From the NCBI RefSeq assembly GCF_000196895.1, contig NC_014297.1, positions 2,742,468 to 2,806,467 on the forward strand: a stretch of 64,000 bases of DNA. Direction: 5' to 3'. Position numbers and translations under genes: made by a program. The notes under the pieces were generated by a model that saw nothing but the letters and a program-made list of their open reading frames with translations, ran no database searches and was not told the DNA's origin. Position 1 is the first letter of the stretch. Every line of letters starts with the position of its first letter. Of this stretch, positions 35,744-44,445 are shown one piece after another. This DNA is from Halalkalicoccus jeotgali B3. GTDB taxonomy: Archaea; Halobacteriota; Halobacteria; Halobacteriales; Halalkalicoccaceae.

Positions 35744-36142
35744 GTGAGCGCAATAGAGACCGCAGGCGAGGCGAGCCAGCACAGAACCACCGTGACCGTC
35801 GTCTGTACCGGCCACGTCTACACCGCGGTCGGCGAGCACCGCTTTCCCTACACGTTCGAGGGTACCACCCTGCGCGAGTTGCTCGAAGAACTGTTCGAGG
35901 AGTACGACATCGCCGACATGCTGATCGCCGAGACCGAGGCCGACGCGACCGCCCACGGCTGGGCGACACCACCCGAAACCCTTCCGGGCACCTGGAAGAA
36001 GAACCCCGAAGGCGAGCAGACCCGCGCGTACGCCCGCGTCACGATCAACGGCCGGTTCAACGAACACTACGAGGGACTCGACACCGAACTCGACGAGGGC
36101 GACCGGGTGGGGTTGATCTACCCGTTCATGTTCTGCTGTTAG
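35744..36142 (+). CDS. MoaD/ThiS-like beta-grasp protein ending in Cys-Cys
   Basis: About 132 residues from a GTG at 35744 (GTGs at 35699 and 35792 are alternatives; none is decisive). The core shows the MoaD pattern: PYTFEGTTLRELLEELFEEYD, a central insert with ETLPGTWKKNPEGEQTRAY, ARVTINGRF, and LDTELDEGDRVGLIYPF. It ends FMFCC, whereas MoaD, ThiS and SAMP proteins end in Gly-Gly. It cannot therefore be activated as a thiocarboxylate or conjugated in the usual manner without change. The role is unknown; it may be a metal- or Fe-S-binding derivative. Confidence 0.65.
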   Translation: MSAIETAGEASQHRTTVTVVCTGHVYTAVGEHRFPYTFEGTTLRELLEELFEEYDIADMLIAETEADATAHGWATPPETLPGTWKKNPEGEQTRAYARVTINGRFNEHYEGLDTELDEGDRVGLIYPFMFCC

Positions 36143-36185
36143 CGTGGCCCGAGTGCCCGCGCGAGCGCGCTTGGAGGACCGGACA

Positions 36186-36830
36186 ATGACCGAGGCGCGA
36201 CTCGCGGTCACGCTCCCCGAGGGGGTCTGGATCGCCGACGTCACGACGGCCCACCCCGAGACGACCGTCCGGGTGCTGGCGGCGATGCCCGGCGAAAACG
36301 TCGGGTTCGGGCTGGCGCGCGTCGAGGAACCCGGCGTCGACGCGGTCCTCGAGGGGATGGACGCCGCAGCGGACGTCACGTCGCTGTCGGTGCTCCGCCG
36401 GGGCGACCGGGGGGCGCTCGTCCAGTTCGAGACGACCCAGCCGCTGCTCGTGCTCTCGGCTCGGGAGTCCGGGATCGCCCTCGAACCGCCCGTCGAGATC
36501 CACGAGGGGGTCGCCACCGTCGAGGTCACTGCCTCGCGTGAACGCCTCTCGGAGCTGGGCGAGCAGTTGCGCGCGTTCGGACTCGGCTTCGAGGTCGAGT
36601 ACGTCCGCGAGGGAAGCGATCGCGAGCGGGTTCTCACCGACCGCCAGCGCGAGGTCCTGCTGATGGCCGTCGAGGCGGGCTACTACGAGACGCCACGGCG
36701 GTGTTCGCTGACCGATCTGGCGGCGGCACTCGGCGTCGCGAAGTCGACCGCGAGCGAGACGCTTCACCGGGCGGAAGGGGCGGTAATCGAGCGGTTCGCG
36801 GCCGAGCGGTTCGAGGAGACGTCGCTCTGA
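36186..36830 (+). CDS. HTH-10 (Bat-type) transcriptional regulator
   Basis: The 214-residue protein has an N-terminal beta/alpha sensor region of about 140 residues and a C-terminal HTH-10 domain: LTDRQREVLLMAVEAGYYETPRR and LAAALGVAKSTASETLHRAE. No PAS or GAF domain is present. It is one of four HTH-10 proteins in the window. The downstream GIY-YIG gene starts 38 bases later and may be co-transcribed. Regulated genes are unknown. Confidence 0.88.
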   Translation: MTEARLAVTLPEGVWIADVTTAHPETTVRVLAAMPGENVGFGLARVEEPGVDAVLEGMDAAADVTSLSVLRRGDRGALVQFETTQPLLVLSARESGIALEPPVEIHEGVATVEVTASRERLSELGEQLRAFGLGFEVEYVREGSDRERVLTDRQREVLLMAVEAGYYETPRRCSLTDLAAALGVAKSTASETLHRAEGAVIERFAAERFEETSL

Positions 36831-36868
36831 ACCCGGACGTACTTCTCCGCGGCGGGCGAGAAGCCGGT

Positions 36869-37282
36869 ATGGGCGGCACCTACACCCTCCTGATCGCGCT
36901 CGACTCCTCGGCGACGATCACCGTCGGCGCGCTCGGCCCGCAGGAGTTCCCGACCGGGAGCTACGCCTACACCGGCAGCGCCTTCGGGCCCGGCGGCTTC
37001 TCGCGGGTCAAGCGCCACCGCGAACTCGCCCGCGGCGAGCGCGATACGCGCCACTGGCACGTCGATTACCTGCTCGGGCATCCCGACGCGGGAATCGAGG
37101 CGGTCGTCCGCACCCCCGACCGCGACGTCGAGTGTGCGGTCGCCCGCGCGCTTCCGGACGCGGGGATCGCGGGCTTCGGGGCCTCGGACTGCGAGTGTGG
37201 GTCCCATCTGGCCTACGGCGACGGGCGCGACGAACTGCTCGGGGCGATCGAGCGCGCACACGACGCCCCCGAGGACACGTAA
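36869..37282 (+). CDS. DUF123 GIY-YIG-like nuclease-fold protein
   Basis: The 137-residue protein contains GSYAYTGSAFGPGGFSRVKRHRE, the GIY-YIG-type core strand and Arg helix of DUF123. It also has HWHVDYLLGHPDA and a late cysteine-containing segment FGASDCECGSHLAY. DUF123 proteins are small, stand-alone members of the GIY-YIG clan found in archaea and some bacteria; their substrate is not known. The ATG at 36869 is well placed relative to the family N-terminus. Confidence 0.8.
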   Translation: MGGTYTLLIALDSSATITVGALGPQEFPTGSYAYTGSAFGPGGFSRVKRHRELARGERDTRHWHVDYLLGHPDAGIEAVVRTPDRDVECAVARALPDAGIAGFGASDCECGSHLAYGDGRDELLGAIERAHDAPEDT

Positions 37283-37317
37283 CCCGGTTCGATTTCGGCT
37301 ATTTCAGACGCAACTGA

Positions 37318-37626
37318 GGACAGCAGATCCGAGGGCCCGGCCCACACGGAAGGAGGACACGCGGCCACGCTCTCGCGGAGCCCGACCCAGACCCGGTTGC
37401 GCTCCTCAAGACGGTCCGTTATCGAGTCGGTCTGTTCGCGATCACGGCGGCGGTGGCGGTTCTCGTGACCGGAGCGACGGGCGAGGCGCTCAGCATCGGG
37501 TTGGCGACGAACGTCCCGAAAACGGGGACGGACTACAGCTACGAGCGCGCGTGGGCACGCGTTGCGTGGGAGAATTCGGTGATTAACGGCGTGTTTCGAG
37601 GTCGACGAGCGTCTCGGGATCGGCGC
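37318..37626 (+). pseudogene. startless fragment of a membrane-protein gene (possible remnant)
   Basis: In frame 1, between stops at 37315-37317 and 37627-37629, the sequence reads coding-like without any start codon ahead of it. It gives LAEPDPDPVALLKTVRYRVG, then one hydrophobic helix (about bases 37427-37500, GLFAITAAVAVLVTG) and KTGTDYSYERAW. After that the reading becomes Arg-rich and overlaps the antisense 59-residue gene. I read it as a decayed or truncated gene; chance is not excluded. Confidence 0.3.
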
Positions 37627-37762
37627 TGATCCAGGCGGTGTAGCGCTGGTCGTCGTCGGGGTCCGTTGGGGCGAGCGTCCAGCGATCGAGCGCCCGGCCG
37701 TCCTCGTGGGTGATGAGCCGAAGCGAGCCACCGGGGTCGTCCGAGAGCTGTGAGGTGCTCAC
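37583..37762 (-). CDS. 59-residue protein, DUF7511-like
   Basis: A GTG at 37760-37762 opens 59 codons ending in TAA. The product contains SLRLITHEDGRALDRWTLAP, DDDQRYTAWISADPE and TLVDLETRR. The TAWxxA...xxVDLxxxR ending is what I remember from the small haloarchaeal family DUF7511 (unverified). It is acidic and soluble, with no motif for catalysis. It falls just below common length cut-offs. Upstream lies the 3' end of the DRTGG gene, transcribed in the same direction. Confidence 0.65.
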   Translation of the reverse strand: MSTSQLSDDPGGSLRLITHEDGRALDRWTLAPTDPDDDQRYTAWISADPETLVDLETRR

Positions 37763-37847
37763 ACACGGAACGAGGGGGCGAACGCATAACAGCCGCCGGC
37801 TTGCACACGCCGACGCCCGAACCCGGGCGGCGTCTTGCGGTTCGACC

Positions 37848-38912
37848 TCACTCGGTCCCGAGGATCGCGTCGGTGTCGGCGTGGTCGGTGAGCAGCGCGC
37901 GCATCCGTGCGACCGTCTCGGGACTGCGGGTCCGCCCGCGCCTGACGACGTCCTCCGCGCGCTCGATCGTCGAGAGCGTATCCGAGCGCACGGTCATGAT
38001 CGGGACGTCCCTCTCCTCTGCCTTGCCGACCACCGCACTCGACGGCTGAAGCCCGCCCGTGAGGACGAGACACTTCACGCCGGAGGCTTCGAGGGCCACC
38101 GTCTGGATATCCGAGCGGTCCCCGCCGGTAATCAACGCGGCGTTGCGGGCCCGCCGAAAGTGACGAAGCGCCGAGTCTCCGCCCATCGCCCCGACGAGAA
38201 AGCGCTCGACGAACGCGTCGGTGGCGGCACTCGTCAGTAGCTCCGCACCGAGCTCGTCGGCGAGTTCCGAGACGGTGACGCCCGCCAACTCCTGCGTTCG
38301 TGGGAGCGCACCGAGGACCGGGACGCCGCGGCCTTCGAGGAAGGGGACGGTGTCCGACTCTAGCGAGGCGAAACTCGCGTCGCCCACGGCGTTGAAGACG
38401 ACGCCCGCGAGGCGCTCGCCGAGTCGATCTGCCGCTCCGAGGACCGCGTCGGTGTCGCCCGCACTCTGGTAGGGCGAGACCAGGATCACCTCGGCGTCGA
38501 GCAGTTCGGCGAGGTCGGGGTCGGTGAGCGAAACGATCCCGCCGACGTCGAGGTCGCTCGCACCCTCGACGAGCATCAGGTCCCGCTCTTCGGAAAGCGC
38601 CTCGAAGTTCTCCCTGATCGTCGCACGGAGCTCCTCGGAGTCCTCCCGGCCGCGGATCGCCTCCTCGATGAACGTCGGCGAGTAGACGACGGGTTCGAGT
38701 TCGTGCATCTCGGCCTCGATGTCGAGCAGTTCCCGGGCGAGCATCGGGTCCTCGTCGATCGTCTTGCCGACGTTGCTCTGGAGGCGGGTGCCCCGCGGTT
38801 TCATGTAGCCCACGCTCAGGCCGTTTTCGGCCGCCAACTGCCCCAACGCGAGCGCGATCGCTGTCTTTCCTGTGCTGTCCTCGGTGCCGGTGATGAGTAC
38901 GGTTCGGGTCAT
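37848..38912 (-). CDS. phosphotransacetylase-like protein: P-loop (BioD-like) domain plus DRTGG domain
   Basis: A 354-residue protein with an N-terminal P-loop NTPase of the dethiobiotin synthetase type (TVLITGTEDSTGKTAIALAL), GYMKPRG, and LVEGASDLDVGG. The C-terminal DRTGG domain covers about residues 220-340 (NAALITGGDRSDIQTVALEA and TGGLQPSSAVVGKAEE). This equals the regulatory N-part of long bacterial Pta without the phosphotransacetylase catalytic domain. Its start overlaps the stop of the acetyl-CoA synthetase gene by four bases, so a regulatory role in acetate metabolism is inferred. Confidence 0.85.
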   Translation of the reverse strand: MTRTVLITGTEDSTGKTAIALALGQLAAENGLSVGYMKPRGTRLQSNVGKTIDEDPMLARELLDIEAEMHELEPVVYSPTFIEEAIRGREDSEELRATIRENFEALSEERDLMLVEGASDLDVGGIVSLTDPDLAELLDAEVILVSPYQSAGDTDAVLGAADRLGERLAGVVFNAVGDASFASLESDTVPFLEGRGVPVLGALPRTQELAGVTVSELADELGAELLTSAATDAFVERFLVGAMGGDSALRHFRRARNAALITGGDRSDIQTVALEASGVKCLVLTGGLQPSSAVVGKAEERDVPIMTVRSDTLSTIERAEDVVRRGRTRSPETVARMRALLTDHADTDAILGTE

Positions 38913-40996
38913 TGCTCTACGGTGAGGGCGATGTCGATGGCCGTCGCTCCCTCGGGCGTGACGACCAGCGGGTTGATGTCCAGTTCCACGATCTCGGGGA
39001 AGTCGGTAACGAGCTGTGAGAGCCGTCCGATCGTCTCGGTTATCGCGGTCTCGTCGACGGGCTCGCGCCCGCGAGCGCCCCGCAGCAGGGGGGCGGCGTC
39101 GATCCCGTCGATCATCTCGGTCGCCTCACTCTCGCTGACGGGTGCGATCCTGACGGTGACGTCCTCTAGGGTCTCGACGAAGATCCCGCCGAGGCCGAAG
39201 AGGAGGAGCGGGCCGAACTGCGGGTCGCGGTTCGTCCCGACGATCGTCTCGACCCCGCGGTCGAGATCGACCATCTCCTGGATCTGCACACCAAGCAGCG
39301 TCGCGTCGGGCTGGTAGTTGCGCGCGCGGGCCACGAGGTCCTCGTAGGCGTCGTAGACCTCGCTCTCCGGAACGCCGACCTTCACCCCGCCGATGTCGGA
39401 CTTGTGCATGATGTCGGGCGAGACGATCTTCATCACGGCCTCGCCGTCGATCGATTCCGCGACGCGCTCGGCCTCGACGGGATCGGAGACGACCTCTCTC
39501 TCCGGAATCGGGATCCCGTAGGCATCCAGTATTCCCATCGCCTCGACACCGATGCGGTTGTCGCCGCGCTCCTCGGCGCGATCGAGCAACTCCCGGACGC
39601 GCTCGCGGTCGACGTCGAACGCCGTCGGGGCGTCGTACTCCCTCGCGCTGATCTCGCGATACCGTGCGAGCGAATCGAGGCTGTCGACCGCGCGGGCGGG
39701 GTCGAAGTAGTTGGGGATCCCCGCCTCCCGCAGCAGTTCGGCCGCGGGTGCGACGCGCTCGCCGCCCATGAAGCAGGCCGCGACGGGCTTGTCGTACTCC
39801 TCGCGCAGCTCGACGGTCCGCTCGGCAAGCACCTCGTAGTCGAGCACCGCGGTGGGCGCCGAGAGGACGAGCGCCATCCCGACGTTCGGGTCGGAAAGCG
39901 CCGCCTCGAGCGCGTCCGCGAAGCGCTCGATATCGGCGTCGCCGACGATGTCGACGGGGTTGTAGATGTTCCCTTCGGCCGGGAGCGACTCGCGGAAGCG
40001 TTCGAGCGTGTCCTCCGAAAAGGAGGCCATCGAGAGTCGCGAATCGCCGACCGCGTCGGTCGACATTACGCCGGGGCCGCCGGCATTGGTGATGACGGCG
40101 ACCGACTCTCCCTCGGGCAGCGGTTGGTTCGCGAGCATCTGGGCCGAATCGAAGAGTTCCTGCACCGATTCGGCCCGGAGGACGCCAGCCTGCGCCAGTC
40201 CGGCCTCGTAGGCGCGCTCGGAGCCGGCGATGGTCCCCGTATGCGAGGAGGCGGCCTGTGCGCCGGCGTCCGTCCGGCCGGACTTGACCAGCACGACCGG
40301 GGTGTCTCGGGTGACCTCACGGGCCGTCTCGATGAACTCCCGGCCCTCCTCGATCCCTTCGAGGTAGCCGATAACGACGTCCGTCCCGTCGTCTTCGTTC
40401 CATGCCTCGACGAAATCCGCTTCGTCCAGTACCGCTTTGTTCCCCAGGGAAACGACGTCGTTGAAGCCGATCCCCTGGTCGTTGGCCCAGTCGATGACCG
40501 CGGTGATGAACGCGCCCGACTGGCTCATAAACGAGAGGTTTCCCTCCAAGGCGTCGTCGGGGCCGAACGTGGCGTTCAGTCCGACGGAGGTACTCATGAT
40601 TCCTAAGCTGTTGGGGCCGACGAGGTTCAGGTCGTACTCGCGTGCGACCTCCCGGAGCTCGCGCTCGCGGGTCGCCCCTTCGCTTCCGGTTTCGCCGAAG
40701 CCCGCAGTGATGACGACGACGTTCTCCACCCCGACCTCGCCGGCCTCCCGGACGACCTCGATCGCGATCCCGGGCGGGACGACCACCACCGCGAGGTCGG
40801 GCTCGCCCGCGTCGGCCAGCGAGTCGACACACTCGACGCCCAATACCGTCCCGTAGTTCGGGTTGACGCCGACGACCTCGCCCGAGAACCCCTCGATCAG
40901 GTTCGCGGTGATGGCGCGGCCGACCGATCCCTCGCCGGGGGTGGCCCCGACCACCGCGACCCGCTCGGGAGCGAATAGCCCCGTCAGATCGGCCAC
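38909..40996 (-). CDS. acd: acetate-CoA ligase (ADP-forming), fused alpha-beta form
   Basis: From the GTG at 40994-40996 the protein has 695 residues, the usual length for fused haloarchaeal ACDs. The N-terminal CoA-binding domain begins LTGLFAPERVAVVGATPGEG. Next come the succinyl-CoA-ligase-like domain with SHTGTIAG (the His phosphorylated in the reaction is in this region) and GGPGVMSTDAVGD. A C-terminal ATP-grasp domain carries KIVSPDIMHKSDIGGVKVG. The enzyme makes ATP and acetate from acetyl-CoA, ADP and phosphate. An ATG-initiated longer frame to 41128 adds 44 unlikely residues. The DRTGG gene is downstream. Confidence 0.92.
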   Translation of the reverse strand: MADLTGLFAPERVAVVGATPGEGSVGRAITANLIEGFSGEVVGVNPNYGTVLGVECVDSLADAGEPDLAVVVVPPGIAIEVVREAGEVGVENVVVITAGFGETGSEGATRERELREVAREYDLNLVGPNSLGIMSTSVGLNATFGPDDALEGNLSFMSQSGAFITAVIDWANDQGIGFNDVVSLGNKAVLDEADFVEAWNEDDGTDVVIGYLEGIEEGREFIETAREVTRDTPVVLVKSGRTDAGAQAASSHTGTIAGSERAYEAGLAQAGVLRAESVQELFDSAQMLANQPLPEGESVAVITNAGGPGVMSTDAVGDSRLSMASFSEDTLERFRESLPAEGNIYNPVDIVGDADIERFADALEAALSDPNVGMALVLSAPTAVLDYEVLAERTVELREEYDKPVAACFMGGERVAPAAELLREAGIPNYFDPARAVDSLDSLARYREISAREYDAPTAFDVDRERVRELLDRAEERGDNRIGVEAMGILDAYGIPIPEREVVSDPVEAERVAESIDGEAVMKIVSPDIMHKSDIGGVKVGVPESEVYDAYEDLVARARNYQPDATLLGVQIQEMVDLDRGVETIVGTNRDPQFGPLLLFGLGGIFVETLEDVTVRIAPVSESEATEMIDGIDAAPLLRGARGREPVDETAITETIGRLSQLVTDFPEIVELDINPLVVTPEGATAIDIALTVEQ

Positions 40997-41106
40997 CCGC
41001 GACTCACCTCCGGTCGGTGCGAACGACGGCGCTCGCACGATACGATAGCCATACGGCGTGGGGTTGGGCGGCCGGCGGTATAACTCGTATGGGGCGGACT
41101 GGGCGC

Positions 41107-41844
41107 TCAGACGTCCTCGGGGAGCCACCCACCCGAGACCTCGACGTTCGCGCCGCTGATGTAGTCGCTGTCGGCCTCGAGGAACGTGAAGACAGCCTGG
41201 ATCACGTCCTCGAAACTCGCCGGGCGGTCCCGCGGGAGGTCGGCGGGGAACTCGTCGGAGTTCTCAATAACGTAGGGGGAAACGGCGTTGACCGTGATCC
41301 CCTCCTCGCTGGTGTCGGCGGCGAGCATTCGGGTGAACATCAGCACGCCCGACTTCGCCATGAAGTAGGGCGCGTTCTTCGGGTTGATCAGCCCCCGCTC
41401 GCTCGAGGCGTAGCCGACGTTGACGATCCGCCCCCAGCCCGCCTCGCGCATCGCCGGGAGTGCGCGCTTCGAGCAGAGGTACGTCCCAGTGACGTTGGTC
41501 TCCATGACCGTTTGCCACGTCTCGAAGGCCATCTCCTCCCAGTGGATGGGCGCGAACGCGCCGACGTTGTTGACGAGCACGTCGACGGTCCCGAGCGCCG
41601 CTTCGACCCCATCGAAGAGCTCGTCGACAGCCCCGGGGTCGGTCACGTCGCCCCTGACGGACGTCGCCTCGACGCCCGTCTCGCGTGCACGCTGTGCGAC
41701 CTCGCGAGCGTCGTCACCGCTAGTGCGGTAGTGGACGGCGACGTCCGCGCCCCGCTTTGCACAGGCGAGCGCGAGCGACCGTCCGAGCCCCGTCGCGCTG
41801 CCGGTGACCAGAACGGTGTGCCCGTCGAGATCGGGTTCGATCAT
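41107..41844 (-). CDS. SDR-family oxidoreductase (3-oxoacyl-ACP reductase-like)
   Basis: A 245-residue classical SDR: the cofactor loop TGSATGLGRSLALA near residue 15, NNVGAF for the NNAG motif, and the active-site Tyr-Lys in PYFMAKSG. The Ser is expected in the segment VGYASSERG. HYRT after the second strand suggests NADP preference. The start at 41844 gives the canonical N-terminus. The substrate is unknown. It is convergent with nothing and divergent from the UspA gene. Confidence 0.88.
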   Translation of the reverse strand: MIEPDLDGHTVLVTGSATGLGRSLALACAKRGADVAVHYRTSGDDAREVAQRARETGVEATSVRGDVTDPGAVDELFDGVEAALGTVDVLVNNVGAFAPIHWEEMAFETWQTVMETNVTGTYLCSKRALPAMREAGWGRIVNVGYASSERGLINPKNAPYFMAKSGVLMFTRMLAADTSEEGITVNAVSPYVIENSDEFPADLPRDRPASFEDVIQAVFTFLEADSDYISGANVEVSGGWLPEDV

Positions 41845-41893
41845 GTCCCCGATTGGGTCGGCGCGCCATAGCCCTTGCCGATACCGACCCACG

Positions 41894-41900
41894 TTTATAA
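41894..41900 (+). promoter_or_regulatory. TATA box of the UspA gene at 41924
   Basis: TTTATAA is located 23 bases before the ATG, the standard position for a leaderless transcript. It is the only AT-rich box in the short divergent spacer. Confidence 0.65.
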
Positions 41901-41923
41901 TGAACGGGTGTGTACGGGCCAGC

Positions 41924-42370
41924 ATGGCCATCGAAACGATCGTCTTAGCCATCGGCCAAGAGGACGAGGACAGAGCGAAGCGACTCGCCGAGACCGCGAT
42001 CGAGGTCGCCGATCCGACCGGGGCCCACGTCGTGCTCTCGCACGTGTTCAGCGACCAGGAGTTCGACGAGGTAATCGACCGTCTCGACTTCGATGCGAGC
42101 GAGAACCCCGATCCGAGCGCCGTCGCCGCTCGGCACGTAACGACACGCACGGTCGCCCAGTCGCTTGATGCGACCGACGTCGACTACGAGATCCGCGGGT
42201 CGGTCGGCGACCGCGGCGAGGCGATCGTCGAACTGGCGAAGGCGGTCGAGGCCGACCGAATCATCGTCGGGGGCCGTCGGCGCAGCCCCACGGGCAAGGC
42301 CGTTTTCGGCAGCACCGCACAGGAAGTGTTGCTGTCTGCGCCCTGTCCGGTCACGTTCGTCCGGGACTGA
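41924..42370 (+). CDS. UspA-type universal stress protein
   Basis: A 148-residue Usp domain with IETIVLAIGQEDEDRAKRLA at the start and GGRRRSPTGKAVFGSTAQEVL near the end, a good match to the nucleotide-binding loop. The Asp of the first loop is replaced by Gly-Gln, so binding may differ. It has a clear TATA box and is divergent from the SDR gene. Confidence 0.88.
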   Translation: MAIETIVLAIGQEDEDRAKRLAETAIEVADPTGAHVVLSHVFSDQEFDEVIDRLDFDASENPDPSAVAARHVTTRTVAQSLDATDVDYEIRGSVGDRGEAIVELAKAVEADRIIVGGRRRSPTGKAVFGSTAQEVLLSAPCPVTFVRD

Positions 42371-42371
42371 A

Positions 42372-43244
42372 CTAGGTCCGGTCCTCGTCGTCCTCCCGAC
42401 CCAGATCGGCGTCCTCCTCGGCCCCGCGGGTGGCGGCCTCGCTCGTCGAGGGCTGGTCCTCGGGGTCGGCCTCCGATTCGGGGTTGAGGTCGGCGGCGGT
42501 GTCCTGGACGTCCTCGGCGTCACGGGGCTCGTCGGGAACCGGATCTTGGACGTCCTCGCTCCCGTGGCGGTCGTCGACCTGCTCGTTTTGGACGTCCTGG
42601 CGGCCGGGGGTGTCCTCCGTGCCCGGTGGGCGCTCGTTTGCGTTCCGTCCCTCCATCGATCCCTCCGGGTCGTCCTCGCCCGCGGGAACACCCATCTCGT
42701 CGCTCGCCCGGTCCGCGTCGCGCTCGGAGACGCCCTCGTCGGTCATCCCGCTCGCGCCGCGCTCGCCGGTGGTCCGCTGGTCAGTGACGTCGCCGGCGTC
42801 GTCCATCTCGGCTGCGGTCTCGTCGCCCGAGAGGTCGCCATCGACCGGGTCGTCGCGGCGCTGTTCGGGCGGAAGGTCGTTCCTATCGGTCGATTCGTCC
42901 TCGTGGCCGGTTCCGGTACCGGTATCGCCGGGAACTGTTCCGTCCGCCCCGGTTCCCTCGGTCCCGGCCGTCTCGCTCGTGGCGACGTCCTCGACCGGGT
43001 CGTCGGCAGCGAGATGGACGGCATCGTCGGTGATCTCGGCGACATGGGAGGCGTCGATCGTCTGGGTACCCTCGGTGTCGCCCCAGCCGAGCGTCGCCTT
43101 GATACTGTCGGTCAGACCGGGGTCGGTCTCGACGTGGATCGTCCCGCCCTCGACGGCGTTGACGATCCCGACCTCTTGACCGGTCGAATCGACGACGCTC
43201 TTGCCGGTGTCCTCGTCGGTCGGCTGGCTGTGGTCGGTTACCAT
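42372..43244 (-). CDS. PRC-barrel domain protein with long acidic tail
   Basis: Residues about 10-85 of the 290 form a PRC-barrel: TGKSVVDSTGQEVGIVNAVEG, GWGDTEGTQTIDASHVAEI. The remaining 200 residues are an intrinsically disordered, extremely acidic stretch (D, E, T, G, P) without predicted domains. PRC-barrel proteins in archaea are linked to RNA metabolism and cell division. No neighbour indicates the role here. The ATG at 43244 begins the domain; longer frames add Cys-rich, implausible sequence. Confidence 0.78.
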   Translation of the reverse strand: MVTDHSQPTDEDTGKSVVDSTGQEVGIVNAVEGGTIHVETDPGLTDSIKATLGWGDTEGTQTIDASHVAEITDDAVHLAADDPVEDVATSETAGTEGTGADGTVPGDTGTGTGHEDESTDRNDLPPEQRRDDPVDGDLSGDETAAEMDDAGDVTDQRTTGERGASGMTDEGVSERDADRASDEMGVPAGEDDPEGSMEGRNANERPPGTEDTPGRQDVQNEQVDDRHGSEDVQDPVPDEPRDAEDVQDTAADLNPESEADPEDQPSTSEAATRGAEEDADLGREDDEDRT

Positions 43245-43367
43245 ACAGGTGATAGAACACGAGGCCGGATAAAGTCGGACCCGGAGTGTGCATGGATACT
43301 GCATCGAACGTCCCGTTCGGCGAATCTATGTAGTTAAGTGTCGGGCGGGTCGTTTCGTGAAACGACG

Positions 43368-44345
43368 ATGGCACACTACGCCGGCGTGGATCTCGGGGCG
43401 ACGAACATCCGGGCGGCGGTCGCCGACGGCGAGGCCGAAATCCTCGCGGTCGCCCGCCGGGAGACCCCACAGGGGCCGACCGGGATCGACGTCACCGAGG
43501 CCGTCCTGCGCGCGCTCCGGGCGGCCTGCGAGGAGGCGACCGTCGAACCGCACTCGATAGCGGCCGCCGGAATCGGCAGTTTCGGCCCGTTCGACCTCGC
43601 GGCTGGCACGATCGAGAACCCCGCGAACCTCCCCGACACCGTCGAGACGATCCCGCTTACCGGTCCCGTCGAGAAACTCATCGACTCCGAGAAAGTCTAC
43701 CTACACAACGATACCATCGCCGGCGTCATCGGCGAGCGCTTTCACTCCGATCGGAACCCCGACGACATGGTCTATCTCACCATCTCCTCGGGGATCGGCG
43801 CCGGGGTCTGTGTCGACGGCAACGTCCTCTCCGGTTGGGACGGCAACGCCGGCGAGGTCGGCCACATGACCATCGATCCCGAGGGGCTCAGAACCTGTGG
43901 CTGTGGTCACGACGGCCACTGGGAGGCCTACTGTTCGGGCAACAACATCCCGAAGTACGCCCGCCTGCTCTATCGGGATGCACAGGGCATGGACACCACG
44001 CTTCCGATCGCCGACCCCGACTTCTCCGCGGTCGACGTCTTCGAGTACGCCGCCGAGGACGACTTCGCCCGGTACGTGGTCGAGCAAGTCGGCCACTGGA
44101 ACGCGATGGGCGTCGCGAACATCGTTCACGCGTACGCGCCGCTGGTGGTCTACGTCGGGGGTGCGGTCGCGATCAACAACCCCGAGCTCACCCTCGATCC
44201 CATCCGCGAGAAGCTCGAAGAGATGGTGTTCGTCAACATCCCGCAGATCGAGCTGACGACGCTGGGCGACGACGTGGTGCTTCACGGTGCGATCGCGAGC
44301 GCGATGACCGGTGGAACGGGCGACCGGGCCCGAATGCGAAGTTGA
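43368..44345 (+). CDS. ROK-family sugar kinase (glucokinase-like)
   Basis: The 325-residue protein has VDLGATNIRAAVADG (phosphate-1 loop), an Asn-Asp pair in HNDTIAGVIGE for the catalytic Asp region, SSGIGAGVCVDG, and the ROK zinc motif TCGCGHDGHWEAY. It differs from typical glucokinases by the insertion DAQGMDTTLPIADPDFSAVD. The family phosphorylates glucose, fructose or N-acetyl sugars, or acts as a regulator. The HTH domain of regulatory ROKs is absent, so a kinase is likely. Confidence 0.87.
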   Translation: MAHYAGVDLGATNIRAAVADGEAEILAVARRETPQGPTGIDVTEAVLRALRAACEEATVEPHSIAAAGIGSFGPFDLAAGTIENPANLPDTVETIPLTGPVEKLIDSEKVYLHNDTIAGVIGERFHSDRNPDDMVYLTISSGIGAGVCVDGNVLSGWDGNAGEVGHMTIDPEGLRTCGCGHDGHWEAYCSGNNIPKYARLLYRDAQGMDTTLPIADPDFSAVDVFEYAAEDDFARYVVEQVGHWNAMGVANIVHAYAPLVVYVGGAVAINNPELTLDPIREKLEEMVFVNIPQIELTTLGDDVVLHGAIASAMTGGTGDRARMRS

Positions 44346-44445
44346 GGCTTTACGTCAGGGTCGTCACGAGGTACCGGCGACCGATGCGATTGTGAGGTCG
44401 AGGGCGATCCAAACCCTTTCGATCCTTCGCGGTCTACGGGCGGTA

